Program-made: the position numbers and the translations under genes
Notes under the pieces: model-generated
The model's input: only the letters and a program-made list of their open reading frames with translations
Told to the model about the DNA's origin: nothing
Database searches by the model: none
Source of the DNA: DASUZB01 sp036377075
GTDB lineage: Bacteria; Actinomycetota; CALGFH01
Assembly: GCA_036377075.1 (NCBI GenBank)
Contig: DASUZB010000101.1
Location: 1-32,959, forward strand
Length of the DNA stretch: 32,959 bases
Direction of reading: 5' to 3'
Shown: piece after piece, positions 23,878-31,858 of the stretch
How positions within the stretch are numbered: position 1 is the stretch's first letter
How the letters are laid out: each line of letters opens with the position of its first letter

Positions 23878-25584
23878 ATGGCGGCACCAGGCGAGGCCCG
23901 CAACGCGGACGAGACCACCGGGGCGGCGCCGCCCTCGTACGTCCACGGCGCCAGCGACGTCCCGCTGCTCGGCGAGACCATCGGCCAGAACCTCGACCGG
24001 ACCACCGCCCGGGTCCCCGACCGGGACGCGCTGGTCAGCGTCCACCAGGGGATCCGCCAGACCTACGCCGAGTTCCACGCCGCCGTCGAGGAGGTCGCCC
24101 GCGGCCTGCTCGCCCTCGGCATCGAGCCCGGCGACCGCGTCGGCATCTGGTCCCCCAACAACGCCGAGTGGGCCACCCTGCAGTACGCCACCGCCAAGGT
24201 CGGCGCCATCCTGGTCAACGTCAACCCGGCCTACCGCACCGCCGAGCTCGCCTACGCGCTCGGCCAGTCCGGCGTCTCCACCCTGGTGCTGGCGCGTGGC
24301 TTCCGGCAGGCCGACTACGTCGCCATGGTCGAGGCAGTCGCCGACGACACGCCGGCGCTCGGCCGCCGCATCGTGCTCGGCGACGACCCCCCGGCCGGCG
24401 AGATGGGCTGGGCCGACCTGCGCAGCGCCGGCGACCAGGTCACGGCGGGCGCGCTGCGCCACCGGGAGGCGCTGCTGCAGTTCGACGACCCGATCAACAT
24501 CCAGTACACCTCGGGCACCACCGGCTTCCCCAAGGGCGCCACCCTGAGCCACCACAACATCCTCAACAACGGCTTCTTCATCGGCGAGGGCTGCGGCTAC
24601 GGCGAGGCCGACCGCGTCTGCATCCCGGTCCCGCTGTACCACTGCTTCGGCATGGTGCTCGGCAACCTCGCCTGCACCACCCACGGGGCGGCGATGGTCT
24701 ACCCGGCCGAGGGCTTCGACCCGGAGGCCACCCTCGCGGCCGTCGAGGCCGAGCGCTGCACCAGCCTGTACGGGGTGCCGACGATGTTCATCGCCGAGCT
24801 CGAGCACCCCCGCTTCGCCGAGTTCGGGCTCGACTCGCTGCGCACCGGCATCATGGCCGGCTCGCCCTGCCCGGTCGAGGTGATGAAGAAGGTCCAGTCG
24901 GACATGCACATGGCCGAGGTGACCATCTGCTACGGCATGACCGAGACCAGCCCGGTCTCCTTCCAGAGCGACACCGACGACCCGGTGGACAAGCGCGTCG
25001 CCACGGTCGGCCGCGTCCACCCCCACGTCGAGGTCAAGGTGGTCGACCCGGAGAGTGGCCGGGTGCTGCCGCGGGGCAAGCCGGGCGAGCTGTGCACCCG
25101 CGGCTACGTGGTGATGCTCGGCTACTGGGAGAACCAGGAGGAGACGGCGGCCGCCATCGACCGGGCCGGCTGGATGCACACCGGCGACCTGGCCACGCTC
25201 GACGCCGACGGCTACGCCAACATCGTCGGGCGGATCAAGGACATGGTCATCCGCGGCGGCGAGAACGTCTATCCCCGGGAGGTGGAGGAGTTCCTCTACC
25301 AGCACCCGGCGATCAGCGACGTGCAGGTCGTCGGGGTGCCCGACGTGAAGTACGGCGAGGAGCTGTGCGCCTGGGTGCGCCGCAAGGAGGGCCACGAGGT
25401 CGACGGCGAGGAGCTGCGGGCCTGGTGCAGGGGGAAGATCGCCAGCTTCAAGATCCCGCGCTACTGGCGCTTCGTGGACGAGTTCCCCATGACCGTCACC
25501 GGCAAGGTGCAGAAGTTCAAGATGCGCGAGACCTCCATCGCCGAGCTCGGCCTGGAGGAGGCGGCGGGCACGACCACCGCCTGA
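23878..25584 (+). CDS. AMP-forming acyl-CoA synthetase (long-chain fatty-acid--CoA ligase type)
   Basis: A 568-residue ANL-family enzyme that activates a carboxylic acid to an acyl-adenylate and then to acyl-CoA. The ATP loop is YTSGTTGFPKGATLSH (about 207-222), then CYGMTETSP, GWMHTGDLATLDADGY, GRIKDMVIRGGENVYP, and the C-terminal catalytic lysine in TGKVQKFKM. VPLYHCFGMV and the overall length fit medium/long-chain fatty-acid ligases. GGGAGG lies 5 nt before the ATG at 23878; an open extension to 23779 has no ribosome site and no domain content. It is divergent from the DAHP synthase gene and followed by a strong hairpin. Confidence 0.94.
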   Translation: MAAPGEARNADETTGAAPPSYVHGASDVPLLGETIGQNLDRTTARVPDRDALVSVHQGIRQTYAEFHAAVEEVARGLLALGIEPGDRVGIWSPNNAEWATLQYATAKVGAILVNVNPAYRTAELAYALGQSGVSTLVLARGFRQADYVAMVEAVADDTPALGRRIVLGDDPPAGEMGWADLRSAGDQVTAGALRHREALLQFDDPINIQYTSGTTGFPKGATLSHHNILNNGFFIGEGCGYGEADRVCIPVPLYHCFGMVLGNLACTTHGAAMVYPAEGFDPEATLAAVEAERCTSLYGVPTMFIAELEHPRFAEFGLDSLRTGIMAGSPCPVEVMKKVQSDMHMAEVTICYGMTETSPVSFQSDTDDPVDKRVATVGRVHPHVEVKVVDPESGRVLPRGKPGELCTRGYVVMLGYWENQEETAAAIDRAGWMHTGDLATLDADGYANIVGRIKDMVIRGGENVYPREVEEFLYQHPAISDVQVVGVPDVKYGEELCAWVRRKEGHEVDGEELRAWCRGKIASFKIPRYWRFVDEFPMTVTGKVQKFKMRETSIAELGLEEAAGTTTA

Positions 25585-25598
25585 GCCGCCCAACGGGG

Positions 25599-25635
25599 CG
25601 GCCGGCTCGCTGTTGCCGTGCGAGCGAGCCGGCCG
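25599..25635. terminator. Bidirectional terminator hairpin
   Basis: A perfect 13-bp stem (25599-25611 pairing with 25623-25635, CGGCCGGCTCGCT and its complement) with an 11-nt loop. It lies between the convergent acyl-CoA synthetase and CHRD genes. No U tract follows, as is usual in very GC-rich genomes. Confidence 0.75.
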
Positions 25636-25656
25636 CCGGTCGGGAGGAGTGGATGC

Positions 25657-26502
25657 CTACCCGTGGTGGAGCTGGCCGCGGATGGCACCGCCGCCGAACT
25701 CGGCGTTGTGGAGGTTGACGTAGAAGCCGGCCGGGTCGTGGCGGATCTCGCTCACCAGGGCGGGGTCGGCCGAGACGCAGCCGTCGACCCCGTTGAACGA
25801 GGCGGGGAGGCCGTCGAACACCGGGAACCCGACCACCACCGGGCCGTTCACCCCCTTGGCGCCGCGGTGGATGTGGCCGAGGGCCGGCTGCGCGATCCGC
25901 TCCCAGGTGAGGGAGAAGCAGACGCGGTCGTCCTTCGCGCTGACCAGGGCGCGGCCGCGGCCGTCCGGGTCGGCGGGCGGCACCTCGTTGGCGCCGCTGA
26001 GGCTCGCCCGCAGCTGGTGCGGCTCGGCGATGTCGCCACCGCCGCGGCGCAGCTGCCCGCGGATGGCGCCGCCGGGGAAGGTCGAATCGTGCAGGTTGAC
26101 GTAGTAGTCGCCGGGGTGGTCGCGGATGTTGGCGATCAGCTCGGGAGCGGCCGTCACACAGCCGCGGCCCGACGCGACCGCGTCGGGCAGGCCGTCGGGC
26201 GCCTCGAAGAAGGCGACCACGATCGGGCCGGGCACGCCGGCCGCGCCGAGGTGGATGTGCCCACGGGTCGGCCGGCCGATGTCGGACCATTCGAGGGCGA
26301 AGCAGACCTGGTCGTGGGTCAGGCGCAGGAACGCCTGCCCGAATCCGTCGGGGTCGCCGGGACCTGGCACCTCGTTGAAGCCGTTGAGTCGCGCTCGCAG
26401 CAGGGTGGCGTCGTCGGCGGTGGCCATGCCAGGCACCATCGCCGCCAGCAGCCCTGCAAGGAGCGCGAGGACGCCGGCGGCGACCAGCACGCGTCGGTGC
26501 AT
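25657..26502 (-). CDS. Secreted protein with two tandem CHRD domains
   Basis: A 281-residue exported protein. The N-terminus has a positive start (MHRR), a hydrophobic stretch (about 5-22) and a likely signal peptidase site after GMATA. Two CHRD domains follow (about 33-150 and 160-281), each with NEVP, GHIH (metal-like His pair), YYVNLH or FYVNLH, and GGAIRGQL. Each domain has two cysteines in equivalent places (QVCFALEW/GRGCV and RVCFSLTW/DGCVS), which could form disulfides. CHRD domains occur in chordin and many bacterial secreted proteins; the function is unknown. The two halves are clear internal duplicates. Confidence 0.93.
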   Translation of the reverse strand: MHRRVLVAAGVLALLAGLLAAMVPGMATADDATLLRARLNGFNEVPGPGDPDGFGQAFLRLTHDQVCFALEWSDIGRPTRGHIHLGAAGVPGPIVVAFFEAPDGLPDAVASGRGCVTAAPELIANIRDHPGDYYVNLHDSTFPGGAIRGQLRRGGGDIAEPHQLRASLSGANEVPPADPDGRGRALVSAKDDRVCFSLTWERIAQPALGHIHRGAKGVNGPVVVGFPVFDGLPASFNGVDGCVSADPALVSEIRHDPAGFYVNLHNAEFGGGAIRGQLHHG

Positions 26503-26996
26503 CGCTGTCCCTTCTCGGCCGGGGGCGCCCCGCTCACGGGTGCGCCCGGAGCATGGAGGTCCGGGGGCTGCCGTTGTGTGCCCGAGCCCCCGGACCTCGC
26601 CTCGTCCAGGACCACCACGTAGTTGCCGGTGGCCTGGAGCCCCCCTTCGTGGACCCGAGCGCCGCCGCTCGGCCCTCGGACCCCCCGCTCGCCGGGGACC
26701 TCGTTGCTACCGGCCCCGGGTCGACCCCCCCTCCGCACCCGGGACCACCGAGGCCCCCGGACCTCCTGCCATCCCCGTGGCTGCCGCCGAGCGCCAACCC
26801 CGGACCCGTGCGGGAACCTGGTGCGGCGCGGACCGGTGCGCCACGGAACGTCCCTCCCGCCCATGGGAGCGCCCCTCCGGTAACGACGCAGGGGCGCGTT
26901 AGCTTCCCGGGAGTTCCGCCCTCCCCTCCCGAGCGAGGGAGTCGGCGCCTGGTTCTATGCTCCCGCGAGGGCGAGGAGCGACGAGAGGGGCAGCCG
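26503..26996. other. Noncoding region upstream of endonuclease IV with repeated 13-mers
   Basis: About 490 bp without a convincing gene. GAGGTCCGGGGGC occurs at 26556-26568, and its complement at 26586-26598 and again at 26753-26765. The first pair forms a perfect 14-bp stem (26556-26569 with 26585-26598). A minus-strand frame reads GSNEVPGE and YVVVLDEARS, reminiscent of CHRD, but without further support. A TATGCT at 26956-26961 may be a -10 box for the downstream gene. Confidence 0.5.
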
Positions 26997-27800
26997 TTGT
27001 CGAACCGTCAGCAGGCCGGCGGCCAGTGGATCGGCGTCCACCTCGGCCGTGAGGGCGCCTTGGCGGCAGCGGAGGAGCGGGGCGCCGACTGCGTGCAGTT
27101 CTTCCTCGGCGACCCGCAGGACTGGAGGGTGCCGCCGCCCGGCCCGGACACCGAGGAGCTGCGGTCCTCGCCGCTGACCGTGTACGTCCACGCCCCGTAC
27201 CCGATGAACCTGGCGTCGGGCAACAACCGCATCCGCATCCCCTCGCGCAAGCTGCTCGCCGAGACCTGCGAGGGCGCGGCCGCCATCGGGGCGGCGGCGG
27301 TGATCGTGCACGGCGGCCACGTCACCGCCGACGACAGCGAGGAGGAGGGCTTCCGCCGCTGGCGCAAGGCGATGGAGCGGCTCGAGCCGCCGGTGCCCCT
27401 GCTGCTGGAGAACACCGCCGGCGGCAGCCACGCCATGGCCAGGCGCCTGGAGACCCTCGCCCGCCTCTGGGACCACGTCGGCGAGTTCGGCCTCGGGCTG
27501 TGCCTCGACACCTGCCACGCCCACGCCGGCGGGGAGGAGCTCGACGGGCTGGTCGACCGCATCAAGGCGATCACCGGCCGCATCGACCTGGTCCACGCGA
27601 ACGACTCCAAGGACGCCGCCGGCTCCGGCCGCGACCGCCACGAGAACCTCGGCAAGGGCCAGATCGGGCTGGACGTCCTGGTGGAGCTGGTGCGGGCGGC
27701 GGGCAGCCCGGTGATCTGCGAGACGCCGGGCGGGCGCGAGGAGCAGGGCGCCGACGTGGAGCTGCTGCGCCGCCGCCTGGCGGGCGGTCGGCCCGCCTGA
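26997..27800 (+). CDS. nfo: Endonuclease IV-type AP endonuclease
   Basis: A 267-residue TIM-barrel AP endonuclease that cleaves DNA 5' of abasic sites in base excision repair. All nine trinuclear zinc ligand positions appear present: YVHAPY, VIVHGG, LLLEN, LCLDTCH, LVHANDS, GRDRHENLG and ICETPGG. The start is a TTG at 26997, with GAGAGGGG 5 nt before it. The same frame is open far upstream to 26553, but that stretch has no domain content and lies across the repeats. The small gene at 27865 follows after a 64-nt gap. Confidence 0.93.
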   Translation: MSNRQQAGGQWIGVHLGREGALAAAEERGADCVQFFLGDPQDWRVPPPGPDTEELRSSPLTVYVHAPYPMNLASGNNRIRIPSRKLLAETCEGAAAIGAAAVIVHGGHVTADDSEEEGFRRWRKAMERLEPPVPLLLENTAGGSHAMARRLETLARLWDHVGEFGLGLCLDTCHAHAGGEELDGLVDRIKAITGRIDLVHANDSKDAAGSGRDRHENLGKGQIGLDVLVELVRAAGSPVICETPGGREEQGADVELLRRRLAGGRPA

Positions 27801-27864
27801 GGCTCTATGCTGCTGCTGAGCACACCGGCCCAGCGACGCGCGGCGAAAGGTCAGGACCAGGGCG

Positions 27865-28086
27865 ATGCCTCCGGAGACGAACCCCACCAGGGCGGCCGTC
27901 GAGGCCGCCGTGCTCGACCTCACCGACGAGGAGATCGTCGAGGCACTGCGCAGGATCAAGGGCAACCCGGTGCGCGAGGCGTACGAGGACCGGGAGGCCT
28001 ACAGCTGGCCGACGGAGGCGCGGCGCAACGTGCTCGACGCCCTGGCCCGCCGGCTCAGCAGCGGCCGCGTCCCGCTCAAGGGCTGA
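27865..28086 (+). CDS. Small conserved-looking protein of unknown function
   Basis: A 73-residue, charged and mostly helical protein (begins MPPETNPTRAAVEAA; middle TDEEIVEALRRIKGNP; end LARRLSSGRVPLKG). I recognise no family. There is no signal peptide or membrane segment. It follows the endonuclease IV gene on the same strand after 64 nt, a gap containing TATGCT at 27807-27812. The ATG has only a short AGGG upstream. Its last 11 nt overlap the end of the convergent gene. Confidence 0.65.
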   Translation: MPPETNPTRAAVEAAVLDLTDEEIVEALRRIKGNPVREAYEDREAYSWPTEARRNVLDALARRLSSGRVPLKG

Positions 28087-28348
28087 GGCGCCCGGGCGGC
28101 TCCTGCGCGGCCTGCCCGCCGGCGGCCGTGCGGCCGTCGCGGGCGGGGTGCTCGACGATCGCGACCACGCGACCGGCGAGGAAGCGCGCGCTGCGCACCG
28201 TCTGGCCGGTGCGGGTCACCTCGGCCACCTCGACCAGGCTGCGGGAGGTGGTGACCTCGACCCGGCGGCCGTCGCGGGTCGCGGCGATCTCGAACGAGCG
28301 CACACCGTTGCCGGTGTCCACCAGCACCTCCACCCAGTCGCCGCGCAT
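28076..28348 (-). CDS. Small beta-rich protein of unknown function
   Basis: A 90-residue protein with alternating hydrophobic and charged residues (VEVLVDTGNGVRSFEIAATR and similar) suggesting a small beta barrel, then a disordered Gly/Pro-rich tail. No family recognised. The ATG at 28348 is 6 nt from TACGCT (28355-28360), which suggests a leaderless mRNA. It lies directly downstream of the MshC-like gene (stop at 28370) on the same strand and overlaps the convergent small gene by 11 nt. Confidence 0.65.
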   Translation of the reverse strand: MRGDWVEVLVDTGNGVRSFEIAATRDGRRVEVTTSRSLVEVAEVTRTGQTVRSARFLAGRVVAIVEHPARDGRTAAGGQAAQEPPGRLSP

Positions 28349-28354
28349 GTGCCA

Positions 28355-28360
28355 AGCGTA
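28355..28360 (-). promoter_or_regulatory. -10 element of the small beta-rich gene
   Basis: TACGCT on the minus strand is followed by six bases and the ATG at 28348. It lies between the mshC stop and this gene, allowing separate expression. Confidence 0.45.
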
Positions 28361-28369
28361 GAGCGCGGG

Positions 28370-29551
28370 TCAAGTCGAGCGCTCGTGGAGGCGGACGCCG
28401 AGCACCTCGGCGGCGACGCCGACGGCGGCGCCGTCGCCCTGCCTGGCGAGCTCGTCGACCGTGGCGAGGGCCGACGGGGTGTCCAGGTCGGTGGCGAGCG
28501 CGGTCTCGACCTCCTCGGGCAGCGAGCGCGCCGAGCCCAGCGGGCGGGCGACGGCGCGGCGCCAGGCCTCCAGCCGCTCGCCGGCCACCTTCAGCTCCTC
28601 CGGGTCGAACGTCCAGGCAGAGCGCCAGTGGTGGGCGAGCACCGTCAGGCGCACCGCCGCGGGCTCGTGGTCGCGCATCAGCTCCGCGGGGAAGACCAGG
28701 TTGCCGAGCGACTTCGACATCTTCTCGCCCTCGTGGCGCACCATGCCGGTGTGCAGCCAGCGGCGCACGAACTCGGTCTGGTTGGCGGACTCGGACTGCG
28801 CCCGCTCGGACTCGTGGTGCGGGTAGAGCAGGTCGGCGCCGCCGCCGTGGAGGTCGATGGTGGCGCCGAGGTAGCGCCGGCTCATCGCCGAGCACTCCAG
28901 GTGCCAGCCGGGGCGGCCCGGGCCCCAGGCGCTCGGCCACGACGGCTCGCCCGCCTGGCTGCGCTGCCAGACGACGAAGTCGAGCGGGTGGCGCTTGCGC
29001 TCGTCGGCGGGATCGCCGCCGCGCTCGGCGAGCAGCTCGTGCAGCTCCGCCTCGTCCAGCCCGGAGAGGGTGCCGAAGGCCGGGTAGGCGGTCACGTCGA
29101 AGAACACGGTCCCGTCGACCACGTACGCGTAGCCGTCGTCGACCAGGCCGGTGGCCATGTCGAGCATGGCCGCGATCTCCTCGGTGGCCTTGGGGAAGAC
29201 GGTCGGCCGCGCCACGTTGAGCGCGTCCATCACCTCGAGGTAGGCGGCGACCTCGCGCCGCCCCAGCTCGCGGAAGTCCTCGCCGGTCTGGGCGGCGCGG
29301 CGCAGCATGTCGTCGTCGACGTCGGTGACGTTCTGGCAGTACACCACCTCGTGGCCACGCCAGCGCAGGAACCGCACCAGCGTGTCGAAGGCGACGTAGG
29401 TGAAGGCGTGGCCGAGGTGGGCGCTGTCGTACGGGGTGATGCCACAGACGTAGAGGGTCACCCGCGGCCCGAGTGGGAGCGGGGCGGCGCCGTCGGGCAG
29501 GCCGTGCAGGACGATGGGCTCGAACCGCTGCTCGCCCTCTGCCGCCAGCAC
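28370..29551 (-). CDS. mshC: MshC-like cysteine:glucosaminyl-inositol ligase (class I aaRS fold)
   Basis: A 393-residue CysS-type enzyme. The ATP motif region is GITPYDSAHLGHA, typical of MshC (TPYDATHLGHA) rather than CysRS (TVYDYAHIGNA). YCQNVTDVDD, GPGRPGWHLECSAMS, HGGGADLLYPHHE (zinc ligands Cys and His) and the second ATP motif KMSKSLGN follow. The length suits MshC (about 410) more than CysRS, which also has an anticodon domain. MshC adds cysteine to GlcN-inositol in mycothiol synthesis. The GTG at 29551 has GGGAGG 4 nt upstream; the frame is open to 29644. A second-type CysRS is the alternative reading. Confidence 0.8.
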   Translation of the reverse strand: MLAAEGEQRFEPIVLHGLPDGAAPLPLGPRVTLYVCGITPYDSAHLGHAFTYVAFDTLVRFLRWRGHEVVYCQNVTDVDDDMLRRAAQTGEDFRELGRREVAAYLEVMDALNVARPTVFPKATEEIAAMLDMATGLVDDGYAYVVDGTVFFDVTAYPAFGTLSGLDEAELHELLAERGGDPADERKRHPLDFVVWQRSQAGEPSWPSAWGPGRPGWHLECSAMSRRYLGATIDLHGGGADLLYPHHESERAQSESANQTEFVRRWLHTGMVRHEGEKMSKSLGNLVFPAELMRDHEPAAVRLTVLAHHWRSAWTFDPEELKVAGERLEAWRRAVARPLGSARSLPEEVETALATDLDTPSALATVDELARQGDGAAVGVAAEVLGVRLHERST

Positions 29552-29681
29552 GCCACCTCCCAACCTTGGTCCCTTGGTCCACCCGCCGGGGATGGTACAT
29601 CTGCCCCGCAGGGGGGCCGTCGGCGGTGGTGGCGGACGGCTCACGTTCGCGACCCCCGGTGGGGCGGTTCCTGCCGGCTGA

Positions 29682-29687
29682 TACGCT
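29682..29687 (+). promoter_or_regulatory. -10 element of the amidohydrolase gene (probable leaderless transcript)
   Basis: TACGCT is followed by seven bases (CAGCTTC) and a GTG in frame with the amidohydrolase, at 29695. This supports the chosen start. Confidence 0.5.
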
Positions 29688-29694
29688 CAGCTTC

Positions 29695-30825
29695 GTGCTG
29701 CGTTCGGGAGGCGACCGGTCCACGGGCGGGTCTCCGCCGGCTCCGCCGGCGGCGTTCGCCCTGGTCGGGGTGCGGGTGCTCGACGGCTCCGGCGGCGGGG
29801 CGGTTACCGGCGGCACGGTGCTGGTGCGCGACGGGCGCGTCGAGGCGGTCGGCGGCCGCGACCTCCTCGCCCCGCCGGCGGGCCTGCCGCTGCTCTCCGG
29901 TGACGGCCTGACCGTCCTCCCCGGCTTCGTCGACGCCCACGTCCACCTCGACTTCCACCATCCCGCCGAGGTACTGGCCGGCGGGGTCACCGCCGTGCGC
30001 GACCTCGGCTGGCCGGCGGGGCGGCTGGCCGAGCTGCGGCGGGCGGCGGTCGCGGCTGACGCGCGTCAGCGAAAGACCCCGGACTCGCCGCGGCTGATCG
30101 CCGCCGGCCAGATCCTCACCGTCCCGGGTGGCTACCCCACGCGGGCGGTGTGGGCGCCGCCGGGGACGGCCCGGCCGCTGGCCCACCCGCGCGACGCCTT
30201 CCAGGCGGTCGCCGAGCTCGACGCGGCGGGCGCGACGGTGGTCAAGGTCGCGCTCGACGAGCGCGTCGGGCCCACCCTGCCGGCGGCGACCCTCGAGGCG
30301 GTGGTCGCGGCCGCCGCCACCCGCGGGCTCTCGGTCACCGCCCACGTCGCCGGGGTGCGCCAGGTGGAGAAGGCGCTCGCGGCGGGCGTGGCCGAGCTCG
30401 CCCACTGGCCCTTCACCGAGGAGCCGCTGCCCGACGCGCTGGCGCGCCGGCTCGCCGCCGCCGTGACCGTGGTCCCCACCATGCACATCGAGCCGACCGC
30501 GGCGCGCATGGCCGGCCTGGCCGCCTTCGTGGCCGCCGGCGGCCGCGTCGTCTACGGCACCGACCTCGGCAACCAGGGCCCGCCCCCCGGGATCGACGTG
30601 ACCGAGCTGCACCTCATGGTGGAGGCCGGGCTCAGCCCCGCGCAGGCGATCGGCGCCGCCACCGGCGCCGCCGCGGCGCACCTGCGCCTGCGCGGCCTCG
30701 GCCGGGTGGCCCCCGGCGCGGTCGCCGACCTGGTCGCGGTGGAGGGCGACCCCCTGGCCGACCTGGCCGCCCTGGAGCGGGTCCGCCTGGTGAGCCGCGG
30801 CGGCCGCCTGGTCCGCTCGCCGTAG
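29695..30825 (+). CDS. Amidohydrolase family protein (imidazolonepropionase-like)
   Basis: A 376-residue metal-dependent hydrolase. After a beta-sandwich start (VRVLDGSGG, VLVRDGRVEAVGG) it has LPGFVDAHVHLD (metal-binding HxH), a lysine in VVKVALDE that could be carbamylated, AHVAGV and LAHWPF (metal histidines), VVYGTDLG (catalytic Asp) and the C-terminal GRVAPGAVADLVAVEGDPL. The substrate is unknown; imidazolonepropionase and prolidase-like enzymes are the nearest groups I can name. It starts at a GTG behind a TACGCT box; the frame is open further upstream over the divergent mshC start. Confidence 0.88.
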   Translation: MLRSGGDRSTGGSPPAPPAAFALVGVRVLDGSGGGAVTGGTVLVRDGRVEAVGGRDLLAPPAGLPLLSGDGLTVLPGFVDAHVHLDFHHPAEVLAGGVTAVRDLGWPAGRLAELRRAAVAADARQRKTPDSPRLIAAGQILTVPGGYPTRAVWAPPGTARPLAHPRDAFQAVAELDAAGATVVKVALDERVGPTLPAATLEAVVAAAATRGLSVTAHVAGVRQVEKALAAGVAELAHWPFTEEPLPDALARRLAAAVTVVPTMHIEPTAARMAGLAAFVAAGGRVVYGTDLGNQGPPPGIDVTELHLMVEAGLSPAQAIGAATGAAAAHLRLRGLGRVAPGAVADLVAVEGDPLADLAALERVRLVSRGGRLVRSP

Positions 30826-30900
30826 CGCCGTCCCTCCTGTGGACCCGTCCGCCCTCGCCCGCAGCCGGGGAGGCGCGCAACTTTGGCAATACATCGGGCC

Positions 30901-30927
30901 GCGGATAGGACGAAGCGGATAGGACGA
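30901..30927. repeat. Direct repeat, 13 bp, period 14
   Basis: GCGGATAGGACGA at 30901-30913 and again at 30915-30927, identical. A shorter GATAGGAC occurs at 31319-31326. Confidence 0.6.
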
Positions 30928-31048
30928 CGGGGCGGCCTTGGATGGCGTTGTCGATAATGCGGCCAGGTAGCCAGCGAATTCACCGCCCTCCCGCCGGGAT
31001 GGCTTCCTCGCGGCGGGCCGCCGGCACCCGGGCGGACGGCCGTGGCGA

Positions 31049-31169
31049 GGTTTTCGCTCTGGCGCCGTGGCGCACCTCGTCGCCGTCCGATTTCGCCTTG
31101 GTCGGGCACGCCGAGGCGATCGCTCCCTATGGCGCCCGCGCGCCGCAAGGCCGCGGACGAGCGAAAACC
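31049..31169. repeat. Long-range inverted repeat
   Basis: GGTTTTCGCTC at 31049-31059 is complementary to GAGCGAAAACC at 31159-31169, enclosing about 100 bases. Such a pair could close a structured RNA. Confidence 0.5.
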
Positions 31170-31450
31170 TGCGCAGCGGGAAGCGGCCTGGCGAGGGGAG
31201 GTCCCAGGGTAACTCCACGGTGTTCCAGCGCGGCCGCTGCCGCCGCGGCCGACCGGTCAGCCAGGGGCCATCCGTCCTCGTGCCTTTGCGCCCTCCGACG
31301 CCGCACGACCGCCTGCCCGATAGGACAGCGCGTGGCTGCCCGAGCGGGCACGGGCAGCCGCCCTCGGGGCGCCGCCGGCCCGTCCGCCGGAAAATGCCAG
31401 GGGCGGCGCCGACGCGGTGGGCGTGGTTGCGGTGGTACGTGCGGCTCTTG

Positions 31451-31474
31451 GCGGTGCCTACCGGTATTCACCGC
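31451..31474. promoter_or_regulatory. 24-bp dyad, operator-like
   Basis: Arms GCGGTG and CACCGC flank a central perfect palindrome TACCGGTA, with one 2-bp mismatch step on each side. It is symmetric about its centre and far from any annotated start codon. Confidence 0.4.
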
Positions 31475-31823
31475 TTGATTCGCTCACCCAGGACCGCCAA
31501 GGCGAGGCGCGGCGGCAGGTCATGACGGCCGCGCCGACCCGCCGCTCGGCGGCCGGCGGCCGGCGCGGTCCTCGGCGCGGCGGGGCCGCAGGGTGGTCGC
31601 GGCCACCGGGGCAGGCATTTCTCTCCCCGCGCGGGCAACCGCGCATTGCGGAGCCCGTCACCGGGAGCGCAGCTCGCTACGGGCGGGTGGTTTCGCCCCA
31701 TCCTGCCGGTCGTGCCGGCACCGGCTTTCGCCTCCAACCCAGGGCCTACCTGCACGCCGGCGGCACCTGGCGGGGAGGTGCGGGCGCTTCGGTGGGCGCT
31801 GGCCTGGCAAATAGGGAATGCGA

Positions 31824-31858
31824 AATCCAGGCTACGTGTTGCCAATCCAGGCTTGGAT
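31824..31858. repeat. Direct and inverted repeats upstream of the Lsr2-like gene
   Basis: AATCCAGGCT occurs at 31824-31833 and 31844-31853 (period 20, two turns of the helix). The second copy is also part of an inverted repeat ATCCA-GGCT-TGGAT (31845-31858). The Lsr2-like gene begins 70 bp downstream, so these may be its operators. Confidence 0.5.

Noticed and set aside
22515..25718. 1067-codon plus-strand open frame
   Set aside because: Shadow of the DAHP synthase and acyl-CoA synthetase genes in another frame; His/Gly/Arg-rich with no domains.
31127..31471. 114-codon minus frame in the noncoding island
   Set aside because: Pro/Arg-rich shadow-type composition without ribosome site.
30942..31478. 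178-codon plus frame in the noncoding island
   Set aside because: Arg/Ala/Ser-rich, no ribosome site, no domain and other frames in the region are equally long.
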